64,000 nucleotides of DNA from Lutibacter oceani (GTDB lineage Bacteria; Bacteroidota; Bacteroidia; Flavobacteriales; Flavobacteriaceae), in the NCBI RefSeq assembly GCF_003384935.1, contig NZ_QTTQ01000010.1, forward strand, positions 248,001 through 312,000, read 5' to 3'. The stretch's first letter is position 1. Every line of letters starts with the position of its first letter. The translations under genes were made by a program, and so were the position numbers. Shown one piece after another: positions 44,940 to 55,565 of this stretch. The notes below the pieces were generated by a model. That model was not told where the DNA came from. It made no database searches and saw nothing but the letters and a program-made list of their open reading frames with translations.

Positions 44940-46844
44940 TTAAAAATTAAAATCTAATCCAATTTTAAAATTTCTACCTAACGTAGTATATCCAATTGTT
45001 TCAATATAATCTTCATTAAAAATATTATTTACTTGCGCAAAAAGAGTAAGTTTATTTTTTATAATATCATTACTGGCATATATATCAACTAAATTATATG
45101 ATTTCAGGTTTATATTTTCACCTGTTCCCCACTGATCAAAATAAGTTCTTTTGGAAATATTTTTTAAACGCAATGATAAATAGGTATTTTTAATACTATT
45201 TGTTTCAATTAAGGCTGTAAACTTATTTTTTGGTATATAATCTAAATCGGCACTTTTATTAGTATATGTATGACCTAAACTAATTGTAATATCCTTTAAA
45301 GCATTAATTTTAAGTGATGTTTCAACACCTTTTGCATTTAAGGTTTCTGTAGCGTTTTGATAGGTAACATAATCTGGTAAAATAATAGCATTATCTTCTT
45401 CTCTATAAAAGAAAACAGAATTTATTTCAAATAGTTGATTTTTTGAAAAAACCAATCCGGCCTCAATTGTTTTATTTTCTTCCGGATTTAAATTCACATT
45501 TCCATATTGTGAAAATAATTGATATGTACTTGGTGCAATAAATGCTGTACTAATTGAAGAAATAAGTCTAAATTCATTTGAAAAATTAAAGGATGGATTC
45601 ACATTATAAACCAAATGATTTCCATATTCACTATGATTATTTAATCGGACCCCAGCATTAATATTGAATCCTGATTTTAAATTATAAATAACTGTAGCAT
45701 AAGGATCTATCGTATTATAATTCGCTAAATCATCTTCAATATTTCCATAAGGGCTATTTGTTAAATTACTTTGTTTCTGATAATTTAAACCTGTAATTAA
45801 TTGAATTTCATTGGAAAATTTGTAATTATTTACAATATCAACTAAAGTTGTTTTCCCTGCATATTCGTAATGATCTGTAGTGTTTGCCCAGCTATTAAAA
45901 CTATCAAACATTCTGTCTATTTTATTATAAGAAGTTGTTAAAGATAAGCTCCCTTTTGTATAATTAAAATTTGAAGTAAGCCCAAATCTTAATTGTTTAT
46001 TCTCTCCATTATTTATATCAGAATCAGTAAAAGCTCCGGCATCATAATCGTACACATCTTTATCGTAATTATTAAATAACTGAATATTAAATTTTTCATT
46101 AAAAGCATAACCAATTCTAACAAATGTATTTATAGCTTTTAGGGCATCACTTTCATATTTTATAGCACTATTTTCATTAAGTGCTTCAGATAATCCATCT
46201 GTTTTTGAAGTATTTAATGAAGTGAAATATGTAAATTTATTTAAAGTTCCGTTAACGGTTACATTCTGATTGAAATCATTTAAATTAATTTTAGAATCAT
46301 TTTGAGAATTATTAGTTCCTATTGAAGTTTGATAATTTAATGAAATTGGTTTATTACTCGATTTTTTTAGTTTAATATTAATAACACCAGTTGCAGCACC
46401 TGAACCGTATAAAGTACTTGCCGCACCATTCATAATTTCAATAGATTCTATTTGACTTAAAGTTAATAAACGTAAATCAAAAGTAGTATTTACTCCTGAA
46501 GGATCACTAACTGGCACTCCGTCTATAAGTACTAAAACCTGACGATCTCTCCCTCCTCTAATGTAAGTACTTTTATTTTTACCCGCTGAACTATTGGTTC
46601 CATTAATTTGAATTCCGGCAATATTATCTAAAACATCAACTACCGATTTTCCTTTTAAATTAGCAATTTCTTCGGCTTTAATTTGGTAAATAATTTTACC
46701 CACAAGTTCTTTTTTAATTGCAAATTTTGTTGCTGTAACAACAACTTCCTCTAATTGCTCAACATGTGCTGTTTTTTCTTGAGCAAATAAATTGGTGTAT
46801 ACCATAAAAAGGCATACCCAACCTAAATAAAATGATTTTTTCAT
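44940..46844 (-). CDS. btuB: TonB-dependent cobalamin-type receptor, BtuB-like
   Basis: 634 residues, signal peptide (1-21, TNLFAQ). TonB box EEVVVTATK, plug with STYIRGGRDRQVLVLIDGVPVSDPSGVNTTFDLRLL and GAASTLYGSGAATGVINIKLKK, then a 22-strand barrel ending LGRNFKIGLDFNF. It has no N-terminal carboxypeptidase-like domain, and the size matches BtuB. A cobalamin riboswitch lies in its leader on the same strand, so cobalamin or a related corrinoid is the likely ligand. The divergent BtuF-like gene supports this. Confidence 0.9.
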   Translation of the reverse strand: MKKSFYLGWVCLFMVYTNLFAQEKTAHVEQLEEVVVTATKFAIKKELVGKIIYQIKAEEIANLKGKSVVDVLDNIAGIQINGTNSSAGKNKSTYIRGGRDRQVLVLIDGVPVSDPSGVNTTFDLRLLTLSQIESIEIMNGAASTLYGSGAATGVINIKLKKSSNKPISLNYQTSIGTNNSQNDSKINLNDFNQNVTVNGTLNKFTYFTSLNTSKTDGLSEALNENSAIKYESDALKAINTFVRIGYAFNEKFNIQLFNNYDKDVYDYDAGAFTDSDINNGENKQLRFGLTSNFNYTKGSLSLTTSYNKIDRMFDSFNSWANTTDHYEYAGKTTLVDIVNNYKFSNEIQLITGLNYQKQSNLTNSPYGNIEDDLANYNTIDPYATVIYNLKSGFNINAGVRLNNHSEYGNHLVYNVNPSFNFSNEFRLISSISTAFIAPSTYQLFSQYGNVNLNPEENKTIEAGLVFSKNQLFEINSVFFYREEDNAIILPDYVTYQNATETLNAKGVETSLKINALKDITISLGHTYTNKSADLDYIPKNKFTALIETNSIKNTYLSLRLKNISKRTYFDQWGTGENINLKSYNLVDIYASNDIIKNKLTLFAQVNNIFNEDYIETIGYTTLGRNFKIGLDFNF

Positions 46845-46911
46845 TTTTACTTTTGTTTGATTTAATTAATAAAATAAATCAGGTAAATTTTTTAAGTACA
46901 GAAATTACTAT

Positions 46912-46940
46912 ACTCAAACCTTTCGCCCGAAAGTTTGAAC
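46912..46940 (-). promoter_or_regulatory. Hairpin after the riboswitch, possible expression platform
   Basis: AAACTTTCG and CGAAAGGTTT, read on the minus strand, form a stem with GG between the arms. It lies about 10 nt downstream of the conserved riboswitch end and 70 nt before the btuB ATG. No T run follows, so a role in controlling translation is more likely than termination. Confidence 0.35.
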
Positions 46941-46944
46941 TATT

Positions 46945-47130
46945 ACAATTTTGGCAGGTCTCCTGGCTTGCGTATTGTTATTTACCTTCCCATTCTTTAA
47001 GAACAGTGGCAAAAGTTTAATAACAACCACCAATAAATTGGCTAAGCTTACAGTTGCGGGTACAGCGTTGGATTTTAACCAACTTCCCTTTTAACTTAAT
47101 TTATACTGATGTATAATTTAAGAACCATAA
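46945..47130 (-). promoter_or_regulatory. Cobalamin riboswitch
   Basis: Read on the minus strand, the conserved blocks are all present and in order: AAAGGGAAG, GGTTAAAATCC, GCTG-TA-CCCGCAACTGTA, GCCACTG, GGGAAGG and GCCAGGAGACCTGCC. These are the adenosylcobalamin (B12-box) core elements. It binds adenosylcobalamin or related forms and represses the following BtuB-like gene when ligand is plentiful. The ends are approximate. Confidence 0.95.
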
Positions 47131-47138
47131 ATCTGATG

Positions 47139-47146
47139 CAAAAATA
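47139..47146 (-). promoter_or_regulatory. -7 promoter box for the riboswitch transcript
   Basis: TATTTTTG on the minus strand. Transcription would start about 7 nt downstream, near 47132, at the 5' edge of the riboswitch. Confidence 0.5.
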
Positions 47147-47187
47147 AATATTTAAGAGTAATTAGTACTATTAATTCTCTAAAATAT

Positions 47188-47195
47188 TACATTTG
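47188..47195 (+). promoter_or_regulatory. -7 promoter box of the BtuF-like gene
   Basis: TACATTTG, a full TAnnTTTG match, 17 bp before the ATG at 47212. The leader is therefore short and has no riboswitch of its own on this strand. Confidence 0.45.
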
Positions 47196-47211
47196 CCAAA
47201 ATATTTTTTCT

Positions 47212-48339
47212 ATGAGGTTTATAACTTTCAGATTATTAATAACATTACTATTTTTTTCAATTTTGATTTCTTGTAAAAATGAAATAAAAAAGGGATTAAC
47301 AAGCGAAAAAATCAATACTAAAAGCAGCATTAAATATGCAAGTGGTTTTAATATTGAATATTTTGAAACTTATAAAAAACTTATTGTTAACGCACCTTAT
47401 CAAGATTCAAAAGAAACATTTGAATTTATTTTAACCGGTATAAACAGTGCTGAAAAAGGTATTAAAACTCCTGTAAATTCAATAGTAGTAACTAGCACAA
47501 CACATATTCCAATGTTAGAATTATTAAATGTTGAAGATAAATTGATTGGGTACCCAAATACCGATTATATTTCTTCTAAAAAAACCAGAGATTTAATAAA
47601 TAGTGGTGCTATAAAAGAGTTAGGTAATGAAGAAAGTATTAATACAGAATTACTTCTTGATTTAAATCCTGAGTTAGTTGTTGGTTTTTCTTTAAACAGC
47701 AACAATAAAATGTTTGTAACCATTGAAAAATTAGGTATTCCTGTTATTTTAAATGGTGACTGGCTTGAAGAAACACCGCTTGGGCGTGCTGAATGGATTA
47801 AATTTTTTGGTGTTTTATTTGATAAAGAAAAATTAGCTGATAGTATTTTTAATGAAATTGAAAAAAATTATTTAACCGCCAAAAATATTGCTTTAAAATC
47901 TAACATAAAACCAAGTATAATTTCTGGGGGCTTGTTTAAAGATATATGGAATTTACCTGCAGGAGAAAGTTTTGAAGCTGCTTTTTTAAATGATGCCAAC
48001 ACTGATTATTTATGGGTAAATTCTGCAGGAAAAGGGAGTCTTTCTTTAAATATTGAAAATGTATTTGAAAAAGGAAAAAATGCTGATATCTGGATTTCAC
48101 CAAGTTTTTACAGTAATTTAACTGAAATTGAAAAAGCAAATGATCTATATTCAAAATTTAAAGCATTTACAAATAAAGAAGTCTTTTCTTTTGTAAATAA
48201 AAGAGGTGAAAAGGGAGGAATTATTTATTTTGAATTAGCTCCTGCCCGACCAGATTTAGTTTTAAAAGATTTAATTAAAATTGCACACCCTGAACTATTA
48301 AAAGATTATAAGTTTACTTTTTTTGAAAAACTTAAATAA
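47212..48339 (+). CDS. BtuF-like cobalamin ABC-transporter binding lipoprotein
   Basis: 375 residues. Lipoprotein signal with lipobox ILISCKN (Cys21). It has the helical-backbone metal-receptor fold of class III binding proteins: TSTTHIPMLELLNVEDKLIGYPNTDYISSKKTRDLINSGAIKELGNEESINTELLLDLNPELVVGFS (first lobe) and the second lobe with DIWNLPAGESFEAAFLNDANTDYLW. It is likely the corrinoid-binding protein for a BtuCD permease encoded elsewhere. It is divergent from the BtuB-like receptor. A siderophore or haem-binding role is possible, but the neighbour favours B12. Confidence 0.82.
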   Translation: MRFITFRLLITLLFFSILISCKNEIKKGLTSEKINTKSSIKYASGFNIEYFETYKKLIVNAPYQDSKETFEFILTGINSAEKGIKTPVNSIVVTSTTHIPMLELLNVEDKLIGYPNTDYISSKKTRDLINSGAIKELGNEESINTELLLDLNPELVVGFSLNSNNKMFVTIEKLGIPVILNGDWLEETPLGRAEWIKFFGVLFDKEKLADSIFNEIEKNYLTAKNIALKSNIKPSIISGGLFKDIWNLPAGESFEAAFLNDANTDYLWVNSAGKGSLSLNIENVFEKGKNADIWISPSFYSNLTEIEKANDLYSKFKAFTNKEVFSFVNKRGEKGGIIYFELAPARPDLVLKDLIKIAHPELLKDYKFTFFEKLK

Positions 48340-48377
48340 TATTTAGTTCTTTATTGTTTTTTATAATTTACCTCAAA

Positions 48378-48752
48378 ATGAAAAATAAATTTAAATATCA
48401 ATTTGATAACATTACTGGTATTTTTTATAAAACTTATATTGGTGAAATAACTATTGATGATATTAAGTCTTCATGGAAATATGCTTTTGAAAAAAAAATA
48501 ATCCCTTCAGGAACAAAAGGATTTATAGTAAATTATAAAAAAGCTAAATTAAAAATGAATATAAATGAACATTTATTAATTGCAAATTTTTATAAGAATA
48601 ACCTTGCTGTTTTTGGAGGTTCTAAAATTGCTGTTATTACAAAAAGACCAAAAGACATTGTAATACCTTTTTTGGTTGAAACAAAGGACGATGGTTACCA
48701 TTCCAAACCTTTTAGTACAATCTCCTCTGCAATTGAATGGGTTTTAAAATAA
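48378..48752 (+). CDS. Hypothetical protein, STAS/SpoIIAA-like
   Basis: 124 residues from the ATG at 48378; a TTG-based extension is unlikely. The protein has no signal or membrane helix. The sequence (KYQFDNITGIFYKTYIGEITIDDIKSSWKYAFEKKIIPSGTKGFIVNYKKAKLK) has the mixed alpha/beta layout of SpoIIAA-like/STAS proteins found in Bacteroidota. Its role is unknown. It starts 38 bp after the BtuF-like gene and may be co-transcribed. Its stop codon overlaps the convergent parC stop by 9 bp. Confidence 0.65.
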   Translation: MKNKFKYQFDNITGIFYKTYIGEITIDDIKSSWKYAFEKKIIPSGTKGFIVNYKKAKLKMNINEHLLIANFYKNNLAVFGGSKIAVITKRPKDIVIPFLVETKDDGYHSKPFSTISSAIEWVLK

Positions 48753-51356
48753 TGTAGTTTGCCCTTCATCATTTTTATTCAAATCATTTGATTTGTTCTT
48801 AGTTTCGCCATTTTCATTATCAATTACCTCTTCTTCATTTACTTCAACATCTTCTATAACAATTGCTTCATATGGCAAAGGAGCTAACATATTAATCGTT
48901 TTAATTTTATCGGTAGTTAATTGATTTCCTTGTGCCTTAATCCCTTTTACAGCAATAAACTCTTCTAAATTAACTTCCATATTTTCTAAGCTACGTTTAG
49001 AAAATACAATTTCAGCCATTGGCCTATAATCTGTTGAAACAATTTCTAATTGAGACTTTGGATGTTCAGAAATAATGGTTTCTTCCTTATTTGGATTATC
49101 AATCATAAAACGCTTAATATAATAACGTTCTTTTTCACCATCAAAATAAATGGCTGAAATTGGTTTTTCAGGAATCCATTTTTCAAGCACAATCATATCA
49201 TTATCAAAATGTGTAGTTAGTTCTGGTTTCACAGTTTTTACTATGCCTTTTTGATTGATAATTAGTAATCTGTCTTCAGCTTTAAATTCGCCTAACAATT
49301 CTCCTCTATCATCAACATTTAGCCGTTGTACAGTTTCATCAAACCAAATTTTACGTGGTTTTAATGTAGAAACTCCTTCAGATTTTAATTCAATTTTTTT
49401 GATTGCATATTTTGTTACTATATTTCCTTTTGAACTTCTCCCTTTAATTGCCAAATCTGAAAAATCAATATCCCATTTCAGTTTTTTTACACTGCCAACA
49501 GCTCTTAAATTTATAGTAACTGTTTCTGCCTCTCCATTTGGGTTTGCCGTAAAATATAACACCACTGAAGCTTTACTTCCCGAAGTTAAATCATATTCTT
49601 TATCACGAGTTACACCTGTAACATTAAAACGTTTCATATAACTTGGGCCGCTTCTACCATCACGATAAATCATATTATAAACAGTTCTCTTGTCGTTCTT
49701 TTTAAATACAGCAATATGTATTATATCTTTTCCAACAAAAGTTTTAGCATCCACCTTTGTAACCATCATTACTCCATCTTTTCTAAAAATAATTACATCA
49801 TCAATATCTGCACAGTCATCTACGTATTCGTCGCGTTTTAAGGAAGTTCCAACAAAACCTTCTTCTCTGTTTACATACAATTTTGTATTTCGCATTACAA
49901 CTTTTGTAGCAACAATATCATCAAATAAACGAATTTCAGTTAAACGTTCTTTTCCTTTTCCATATTTTGTTTTTAGGTTTTTAAAATAATCTATAGCAAA
50001 ATCTATTAAGTTAGCCAAGTGATGTTTTACTTCTGCTATTTTTTCTTCAAGACTTTCAATAAATTGTTTTGCTTTATCTATATCAAATTTCGATATTTTT
50101 TTGATTCTAATTTCTGTTAATCTAACAATATCTTCTTCAGTAATAGCACGTTTTAAATGCTTTATATGTGGTTGCAAACCTTTATCAATAGCTTTTATAA
50201 CACCGTTCCAGGTTTCTTCTTCTTCAATATCCCGGTAAATTCTATTTTCAATAAATATTCGTTCTAATGAAGCAAAATGCCATTGTTCTTCTAATTCATT
50301 CAATTGAATTTCAAGTTCCTGTTTTAATAAACTTACGGTATGATCTGTTGATAACCTAAGTATTTCAGAAACACCAATAAAAACTGGTTTATTATCATCA
50401 ATTACACAGCATAATGGTGAAATTGAGTTTTCGCAATTGGTAAATGCGTATAAGGCATCTATAGTTTTATCTGGTGAAATTCCATTTGGTAAATGCACCA
50501 AAATTTCAACATTTGCAGCGGTATTATCTTCAATTTGTTTTATTTTAATTGTGCCTTTATCGTTTGCTTTTAAAATAGAATCTATTAAACTTGAAGTTGT
50601 GGTTCCAAAAGGAATTTCGTTAATAACCAATGTTTTTTTATCTAATTGAGATATTTTGGCTCTAACTCTTATTTTACCACCTCGTTTGCCATCATTATAA
50701 TTTGAAACATCTGCAATTCCACCAGTTAAAAAATCTGGAATTAAGGTAAAACTTCTTCCTTTTAAATGTTTTATTGAAGCATCAATAAGTTCATTAAAAT
50801 TATGAGGTAAAATTTTTGTTGATAATCCAACTGCAATACCTTCAGCACCTTGAGCCAATAACATTGGAAATTTTACAGGTAAATCTATTGGTTCTTTTCT
50901 TCTTCCATCGTAAGATGCTTGCCATTCGGTAGTTTTAGCATTAAAAACTACATCTAATGCAAATTTAGACAAACGCGCTTCAATATAACGAGAAGCAGCA
51001 GCACGGTCACCGGTTAAAATATTACCCCAGTTTCCTTGCATATCAATCAACAAGTCTTTTTGACCAATTTGCACCATTGCATCAGCAATAGAGGCATCTC
51101 CGTGAGGATGATATTGCATTGTATGACCGACAATATTTGCTACTTTATTGTAACGCCCATCGTCTAAATCTTTCATAGAATGCATAATTCTGCGCTGTAC
51201 TGGCTTAAAACCATCTTTAATTCCAGGAACTGCCCGTTCTAAAATTACATATGAGGCATAATCTAAAAACCAATCTTTGTACATCCCAGTTACCTTTGTA
51301 ATGGTATCCTGAGTTCCAAATTCTTCGTTGATTTCTTCGTGGTTTTCTTCTTGCAT
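48744..51356 (-). CDS. parC: DNA topoisomerase IV subunit A (ParC-type)
   Basis: 870 residues. The breakage-reunion domain has FKPVQRRIMHSM, HTMQYHPHGDASIADAMVQIGQ and the catalytic Tyr124 (GDRAAASRYIEARL). A coiled-coil domain (about 370-470) and a C-terminal beta-pinwheel follow. The tail ends acidic (ENGETKNKSNDLNKNDEGQTTLF). Ala88 stands where quinolone-sensitive GyrA has Ser83 in its HGDSAVYD motif; HPHGDASI seems normal for this group. Together with ParE it decatenates sister chromosomes. It begins 48 bp after parE. Confidence 0.93.
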   Translation of the reverse strand: MQEENHEEINEEFGTQDTITKVTGMYKDWFLDYASYVILERAVPGIKDGFKPVQRRIMHSMKDLDDGRYNKVANIVGHTMQYHPHGDASIADAMVQIGQKDLLIDMQGNWGNILTGDRAAASRYIEARLSKFALDVVFNAKTTEWQASYDGRRKEPIDLPVKFPMLLAQGAEGIAVGLSTKILPHNFNELIDASIKHLKGRSFTLIPDFLTGGIADVSNYNDGKRGGKIRVRAKISQLDKKTLVINEIPFGTTTSSLIDSILKANDKGTIKIKQIEDNTAANVEILVHLPNGISPDKTIDALYAFTNCENSISPLCCVIDDNKPVFIGVSEILRLSTDHTVSLLKQELEIQLNELEEQWHFASLERIFIENRIYRDIEEEETWNGVIKAIDKGLQPHIKHLKRAITEEDIVRLTEIRIKKISKFDIDKAKQFIESLEEKIAEVKHHLANLIDFAIDYFKNLKTKYGKGKERLTEIRLFDDIVATKVVMRNTKLYVNREEGFVGTSLKRDEYVDDCADIDDVIIFRKDGVMMVTKVDAKTFVGKDIIHIAVFKKNDKRTVYNMIYRDGRSGPSYMKRFNVTGVTRDKEYDLTSGSKASVVLYFTANPNGEAETVTINLRAVGSVKKLKWDIDFSDLAIKGRSSKGNIVTKYAIKKIELKSEGVSTLKPRKIWFDETVQRLNVDDRGELLGEFKAEDRLLIINQKGIVKTVKPELTTHFDNDMIVLEKWIPEKPISAIYFDGEKERYYIKRFMIDNPNKEETIISEHPKSQLEIVSTDYRPMAEIVFSKRSLENMEVNLEEFIAVKGIKAQGNQLTTDKIKTINMLAPLPYEAIVIEDVEVNEEEVIDNENGETKNKSNDLNKNDEGQTTLF

Positions 51357-51404
51357 TATTATTGGTTATTTGTTGAAGTTTTTAAATAATTTATAATTAA
51401 TACC

Positions 51405-53258
51405 TTACTCTTCAACTATATCTAATTCAACTTTTAAATTTTTAATAATAAATTTCTGACGGTCAGGGGTGTTTTTTCCCATATAAAACTCTAACATTTT
51501 GTCTATTGGCATTTCTTTATCAAGCATTACCGGATCCAAACGAATATCATCACCTATAAAATGAACAAATTCATCGGGTGAAATTTCTCCTAACCCTTTA
51601 AAACGTGTCATTTCAGGTTTACCTTTTAAGGAATTTATAGCATTTTCTTTTTCTTCTGGTGAATAACAATAAAAGGTTTGCTTTTTATCACGAACTCTAA
51701 ACAAAGGAGTATCTAAAATATACAAATGACCTTCTTTAATTAATTCTGGGAAAAACTGTAAAAAGAAAGTAATTAACAACAAACGAATATGCATACCATC
51801 AACATCGGCATCTGTAGCAATTACTATGTTATTATATCGCAAATTTTCTAAACCATCTTCAATATCTAAAGCTGCCTGTAATAAATTAAATTCTTCATTT
51901 TCATACACAATTTTTTTACTCATATTGTATGAATTTAAAGGTTTACCTCGCAAACTAAAAACAGCTTGTGTATTTACATCTCTAGATTTTGTAATAGAAC
52001 CACTTGCAGAATCACCCTCTGTAATAAACAACGTACTTTCTAACCGGTTGTCTTTTTTTAAATCGTTCAAATGCACTCTACAATCACGTAATTTTTTATT
52101 ATGCAAACTAGCTTTTTTTGCACGTTCTCGCGCTAACTTTCTAATTCCAGATAAATCTCTACGTTCTTTTTCAGCTTGTAAAATTTTCTTTTGAATTTTT
52201 TCAGCAGTATCCGGATTTTTATGCAAATAATTATCCAAATTTGTTTTAACAAAATCCGTTATAAAAGTTCTTACAGTTGGTAAATCTCCACCCATTTCTG
52301 TAGAGCCTAGTTTTGTTTTAGTTTGACTTTCAAAAACAGGTTCCATTACTTTTACACTAATTGCAGAAACAATAGATTTTCTAATATCTGAAGCTTCATA
52401 ATTTTTTCCAAAATACTCACGTACAGTTTTTACTATGGCTTCTCTAAATGCATTTTGGTGTGTTCCTCCTTGTGTAGTATGCTGTCCGTTAACAAACGAG
52501 TGATATTCCTCACTATATTGGGCTTTACTATACGTTAATGCTACTTCAATATCTTCACCTTTTAAATGAATTATAGGAAATAACATAAACTCATCAGCAA
52601 TATTTTCTTCTAATAAATCTTTTAAACCATTTTCAGAAAAGTACTTTTCTCCATTAAAAATAATAGTTAAACCTGTGTTTAAATACACATAATTTTTAAT
52701 CATTTTTACAATGTACTCACTGCGGTATTTAAACTTTGGAAAAATACTTCTATCCGGCACAAAGGTTACTTTTGTTCCTTTTCTTAAAGAAGAATCATGT
52801 GGTTTTTCATTTAAAGTAATATTTCCAGCTGAAAATTCTGCAAAAGCAGTTTGTCCATCTCTAATAGATTGTACTTTAAAATAGGAAGATAATGCATTTA
52901 CAGCTTTTGTACCTACTCCATTTAATCCAACAGATTTTTTAAAAGCACGAGAATCATACTTCCCTCCAGTATTCATTTTAGAAACTACGTCAACAACTTT
53001 TCCCAGTGGAATTCCACGCCCATAATCACGCACAGTAACTGTTTCATCTTTTACAGAAACTTCAATAGTTTTACCTGCACCCATTACATACTCATCAATT
53101 GAGTTATCTAAAACTTCTTTTATTAAAATGTAAATACCATCATCAGGTGATGAACCATCTCCTAATTTACCAATATACATTCCAGGACGCATTCTAATAT
53201 GCTCTTTCCAATCAAGTGAACGGATATTATCCTCTGTATAATTTGTTTGTTCTGCCAT
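51405..53258 (-). CDS. parE: DNA topoisomerase IV subunit B (ParE-type)
   Basis: 617 residues. GHKL ATPase domain with [16 protein letters not shown] (Glu/Asn box), [11 protein letters not shown], and [15 protein letters not shown]. The transducer domain has [12 protein letters not shown]. The TOPRIM domain has [19 protein letters not shown] and [20 protein letters not shown]. The end is [26 protein letters not shown]. It lacks the larger insertion of GyrB, which fits ParE. It is directly upstream of parC, 48 bp, so they form one operon. Confidence 0.94.
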   Translation of the reverse strand: MAEQTNYTEDNIRSLDWKEHIRMRPGMYIGKLGDGSSPDDGIYILIKEVLDNSIDEYVMGAGKTIEVSVKDETVTVRDYGRGIPLGKVVDVVSKMNTGGKYDSRAFKKSVGLNGVGTKAVNALSSYFKVQSIRDGQTAFAEFSAGNITLNEKPHDSSLRKGTKVTFVPDRSIFPKFKYRSEYIVKMIKNYVYLNTGLTIIFNGEKYFSENGLKDLLEENIADEFMLFPIIHLKGEDIEVALTYSKAQYSEEYHSFVNGQHTTQGGTHQNAFREAIVKTVREYFGKNYEASDIRKSIVSAISVKVMEPVFESQTKTKLGSTEMGGDLPTVRTFITDFVKTNLDNYLHKNPDTAEKIQKKILQAEKERRDLSGIRKLARERAKKASLHNKKLRDCRVHLNDLKKDNRLESTLFITEGDSASGSITKSRDVNTQAVFSLRGKPLNSYNMSKKIVYENEEFNLLQAALDIEDGLENLRYNNIVIATDADVDGMHIRLLLITFFLQFFPELIKEGHLYILDTPLFRVRDKKQTFYCYSPEEKENAINSLKGKPEMTRFKGLGEISPDEFVHFIGDDIRLDPVMLDKEMPIDKMLEFYMGKNTPDRQKFIIKNLKVELDIVEE

Positions 53259-53363
53259 TAAATATTGTAAAATTCTTGAAGAAGTGCTAATGTACTATTT
53301 TGACTTAAAAAAGGCAAAAAAGTCTGATAAAATAGTTATTAACAGCTATTAAACAATTAATAC

Positions 53364-54272
53364 TTAAACTTTAGCAGTATTTTTCTTTTTTGAAGAAATA
53401 ACAGCTATTCCAATAATAACAATAAATGCTCCCATTAGCTGTAATAAAGAAAGTGTTTCGTTTAAAAAAATATAAGCCAAAATTATGGTTGAAATTGGGC
53501 CAATACTTCCAATTATTGAAAAATTTGAAGCGCCTAATTTCTTTATTGCCAATGAAACTAAAAAAGATGGAATAATTGTTGAAACTACTGCCATTAAAAA
53601 ACCTAAAAAATAAACTTCAAAAGAATAAACAAAAATAGTTGTTCTGTCTCCAATTAAATAATGAGCTATAACGCACACTGTTGAAACAATCATAGCATAA
53701 GCTGTAAATGGAACTACACCAAATTTTGGAATTAACCAACCGCTTCCAACCAAGTATGATGCATACGTTAACGCACTTAAAAATATTAAAAATCCACCTA
53801 AAATTGTATGCTCACTTTCAAATTGAATTTCTCCCCAAAAAGTAATAATAACACCAAAATAAGTAATTAAAATAGCAATTATTTGCTTTGTTGAAATAGT
53901 AGTTTTTAAAAATATTTTTGAAATTATAATAACCAAAGTTGGATATATAAAAAGTATAATCCGTTCTAATCCGGCTTTAATATATTTTAATCCTAAAAAA
54001 TCGAAGTAACTAGCTAAATAATAACCTATAAAACCAAAAAAAACAATCCATAAATAATCATTCCTTTTAATTTTTTCTGGATTTTGAGGTTTTACGTAAA
54101 AAGCTATTAATACATAAAACGGAAGTGAAAACAACATTCTAAACAATAATAAATGAACTGCGCTTACCTGATATTGATATGCTAATTTTACCATAATTGC
54201 TTTGGCTGAAAACAGCACAATACCAATAATGGCAATTAAAACTCCGGAATTAATTGTTTTTGAAATATTCAT
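53364..54272 (-). CDS. EamA-domain (DMT superfamily) transporter
   Basis: 302 residues with ten hydrophobic helices in two EamA repeats (about 12-145 and 160-295). Landmarks are HLLLFRMLFSLPFYVLIAF, GLKYIKAGLERIILFIYPTLVIII, and FLNETLSLLQLMGAFIVIIGIAVI at the end. It is a drug/metabolite-type exporter of unknown substrate in the inner membrane. The C-terminus is short and basic (SSKKKNTAKV). It lies between parE and ychF on the same strand with spacers of 105 and 71 bp. Confidence 0.88.
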   Translation of the reverse strand: MNISKTINSGVLIAIIGIVLFSAKAIMVKLAYQYQVSAVHLLLFRMLFSLPFYVLIAFYVKPQNPEKIKRNDYLWIVFFGFIGYYLASYFDFLGLKYIKAGLERIILFIYPTLVIIISKIFLKTTISTKQIIAILITYFGVIITFWGEIQFESEHTILGGFLIFLSALTYASYLVGSGWLIPKFGVVPFTAYAMIVSTVCVIAHYLIGDRTTIFVYSFEVYFLGFLMAVVSTIIPSFLVSLAIKKLGASNFSIIGSIGPISTIILAYIFLNETLSLLQLMGAFIVIIGIAVISSKKKNTAKV

Positions 54273-54343
54273 CTGACAAACATAATCAGATGTATTATTT
54301 TAAAAATTTAAGAAATTTCTCTTTTACGATGTTCACTTAAAAA

Positions 54344-55438
54344 TTATACATTAAAACGGAAATGCATTACATCTCCATCTTTTACAATATATTCTTTACC
54401 TTCAACACGCATTTTACCAGCTTCTTTTACTTTAGCTTCGCTTCCATAACTAACAAAATCCTCATATGCAATAACTTCAGCCCTAATAAATCCCTTTTCA
54501 AAATCGGTGTGAATTACTCCCGCAGCTTGAGGTGCTGTATCTCCAATATGAATAGTCCAGGCACGTACTTCTTTAACTCCTGCTGTAAAATAAGTTTGTA
54601 AGTTTAATAATTTGTATGCTGCTCTAATTAACACAGAAGAACCTGGCTCTTCTAATCCTAAATCTTCTAAAAAAAGTTGACGTTCTTCAAATGAATCTAA
54701 TTCTGTAATATCCGCCTCTGTTCCAACTGCCAAAATTATAATTTCAGCATTTTCGCCTTTTACAGCTTCTTGTACCGCATCAACATAACTATTACCATCA
54801 ACTGCTGAATTTTCGTCAACATTACATACATATAATACAGGTTTATCAGTAATAAACTGTAGTGGTTTTATATACTCTTCTCTTTCTTTTTCAGTTAAAT
54901 CTATAGCTCTAACAGAAACAGCAGCTTCTAAGCCTGATTTAACTTTTTCTAAAACATCTAATTCTTTTTGAGCATCTTTATTTCCAGTACGAGCTGTTTT
55001 TTTAACGCGTTCTAATCTCTTTTCTAAAGTTTCAAAATCTTTTAATTGAAGCTCAATATCAATAGTTTCTTTATCTCTAACTGGATCAACCGTTGTATCA
55101 ACGTGAACAATATTATCGTTATCAAAACAACGCAAAACGTGAATAATTGCATCCGTTTCTCTAATATTTGCTAAAAATTGATTTCCCAAACCTTCACCTT
55201 TACTTGCTCCTCTTACCAACCCAGCAATATCAACAATATCAACTGTTGCAGGCATAACACGCTCTGGATTAACCAATTCTTCCAATTTTGTTAACCTATT
55301 ATCTGGAACATTTACTACTCCAATATTTGGTTCAATTGTACAAAATGGAAAGTTAGCACTTTGCGCTTTTGCATTTGATAAACAATTAAATAAGGTTGAT
55401 TTTCCAACATTTGGTAATCCTACAATTCCTGCCTTCAT
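54344..55438 (-). CDS. ychF: YchF/Obg-family ribosome-associated ATPase
   Basis: 364 residues. G1 loop GLPNVGKS (residues 7-14), switch I region [13 protein letters not shown]3 DIAGLV, and the variant G4 motif (VCNVDEN) in place of NKxD, which explains the ATP preference of YchF. The C-terminal TGS domain has [47 protein letters not shown]. The predicted protein acts at the ribosome in the stress response. It is probably monocistronic. Confidence 0.95.
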   Translation of the reverse strand: MKAGIVGLPNVGKSTLFNCLSNAKAQSANFPFCTIEPNIGVVNVPDNRLTKLEELVNPERVMPATVDIVDIAGLVRGASKGEGLGNQFLANIRETDAIIHVLRCFDNDNIVHVDTTVDPVRDKETIDIELQLKDFETLEKRLERVKKTARTGNKDAQKELDVLEKVKSGLEAAVSVRAIDLTEKEREEYIKPLQFITDKPVLYVCNVDENSAVDGNSYVDAVQEAVKGENAEIIILAVGTEADITELDSFEERQLFLEDLGLEEPGSSVLIRAAYKLLNLQTYFTAGVKEVRAWTIHIGDTAPQAAGVIHTDFEKGFIRAEVIAYEDFVSYGSEAKVKEAGKMRVEGKEYIVKDGDVMHFRFNV

Positions 55439-55565
55439 AATTTAAATTTTTAGCGGTGCAAATATACTATTAAGATTTAAGTTTTAAAGTTTTTATTTAT
55501 TTAATACGTTTCAGCAACTATTTCTATGAATAAATTACAATTAAACAATGTGTTTAATTTAAAAA

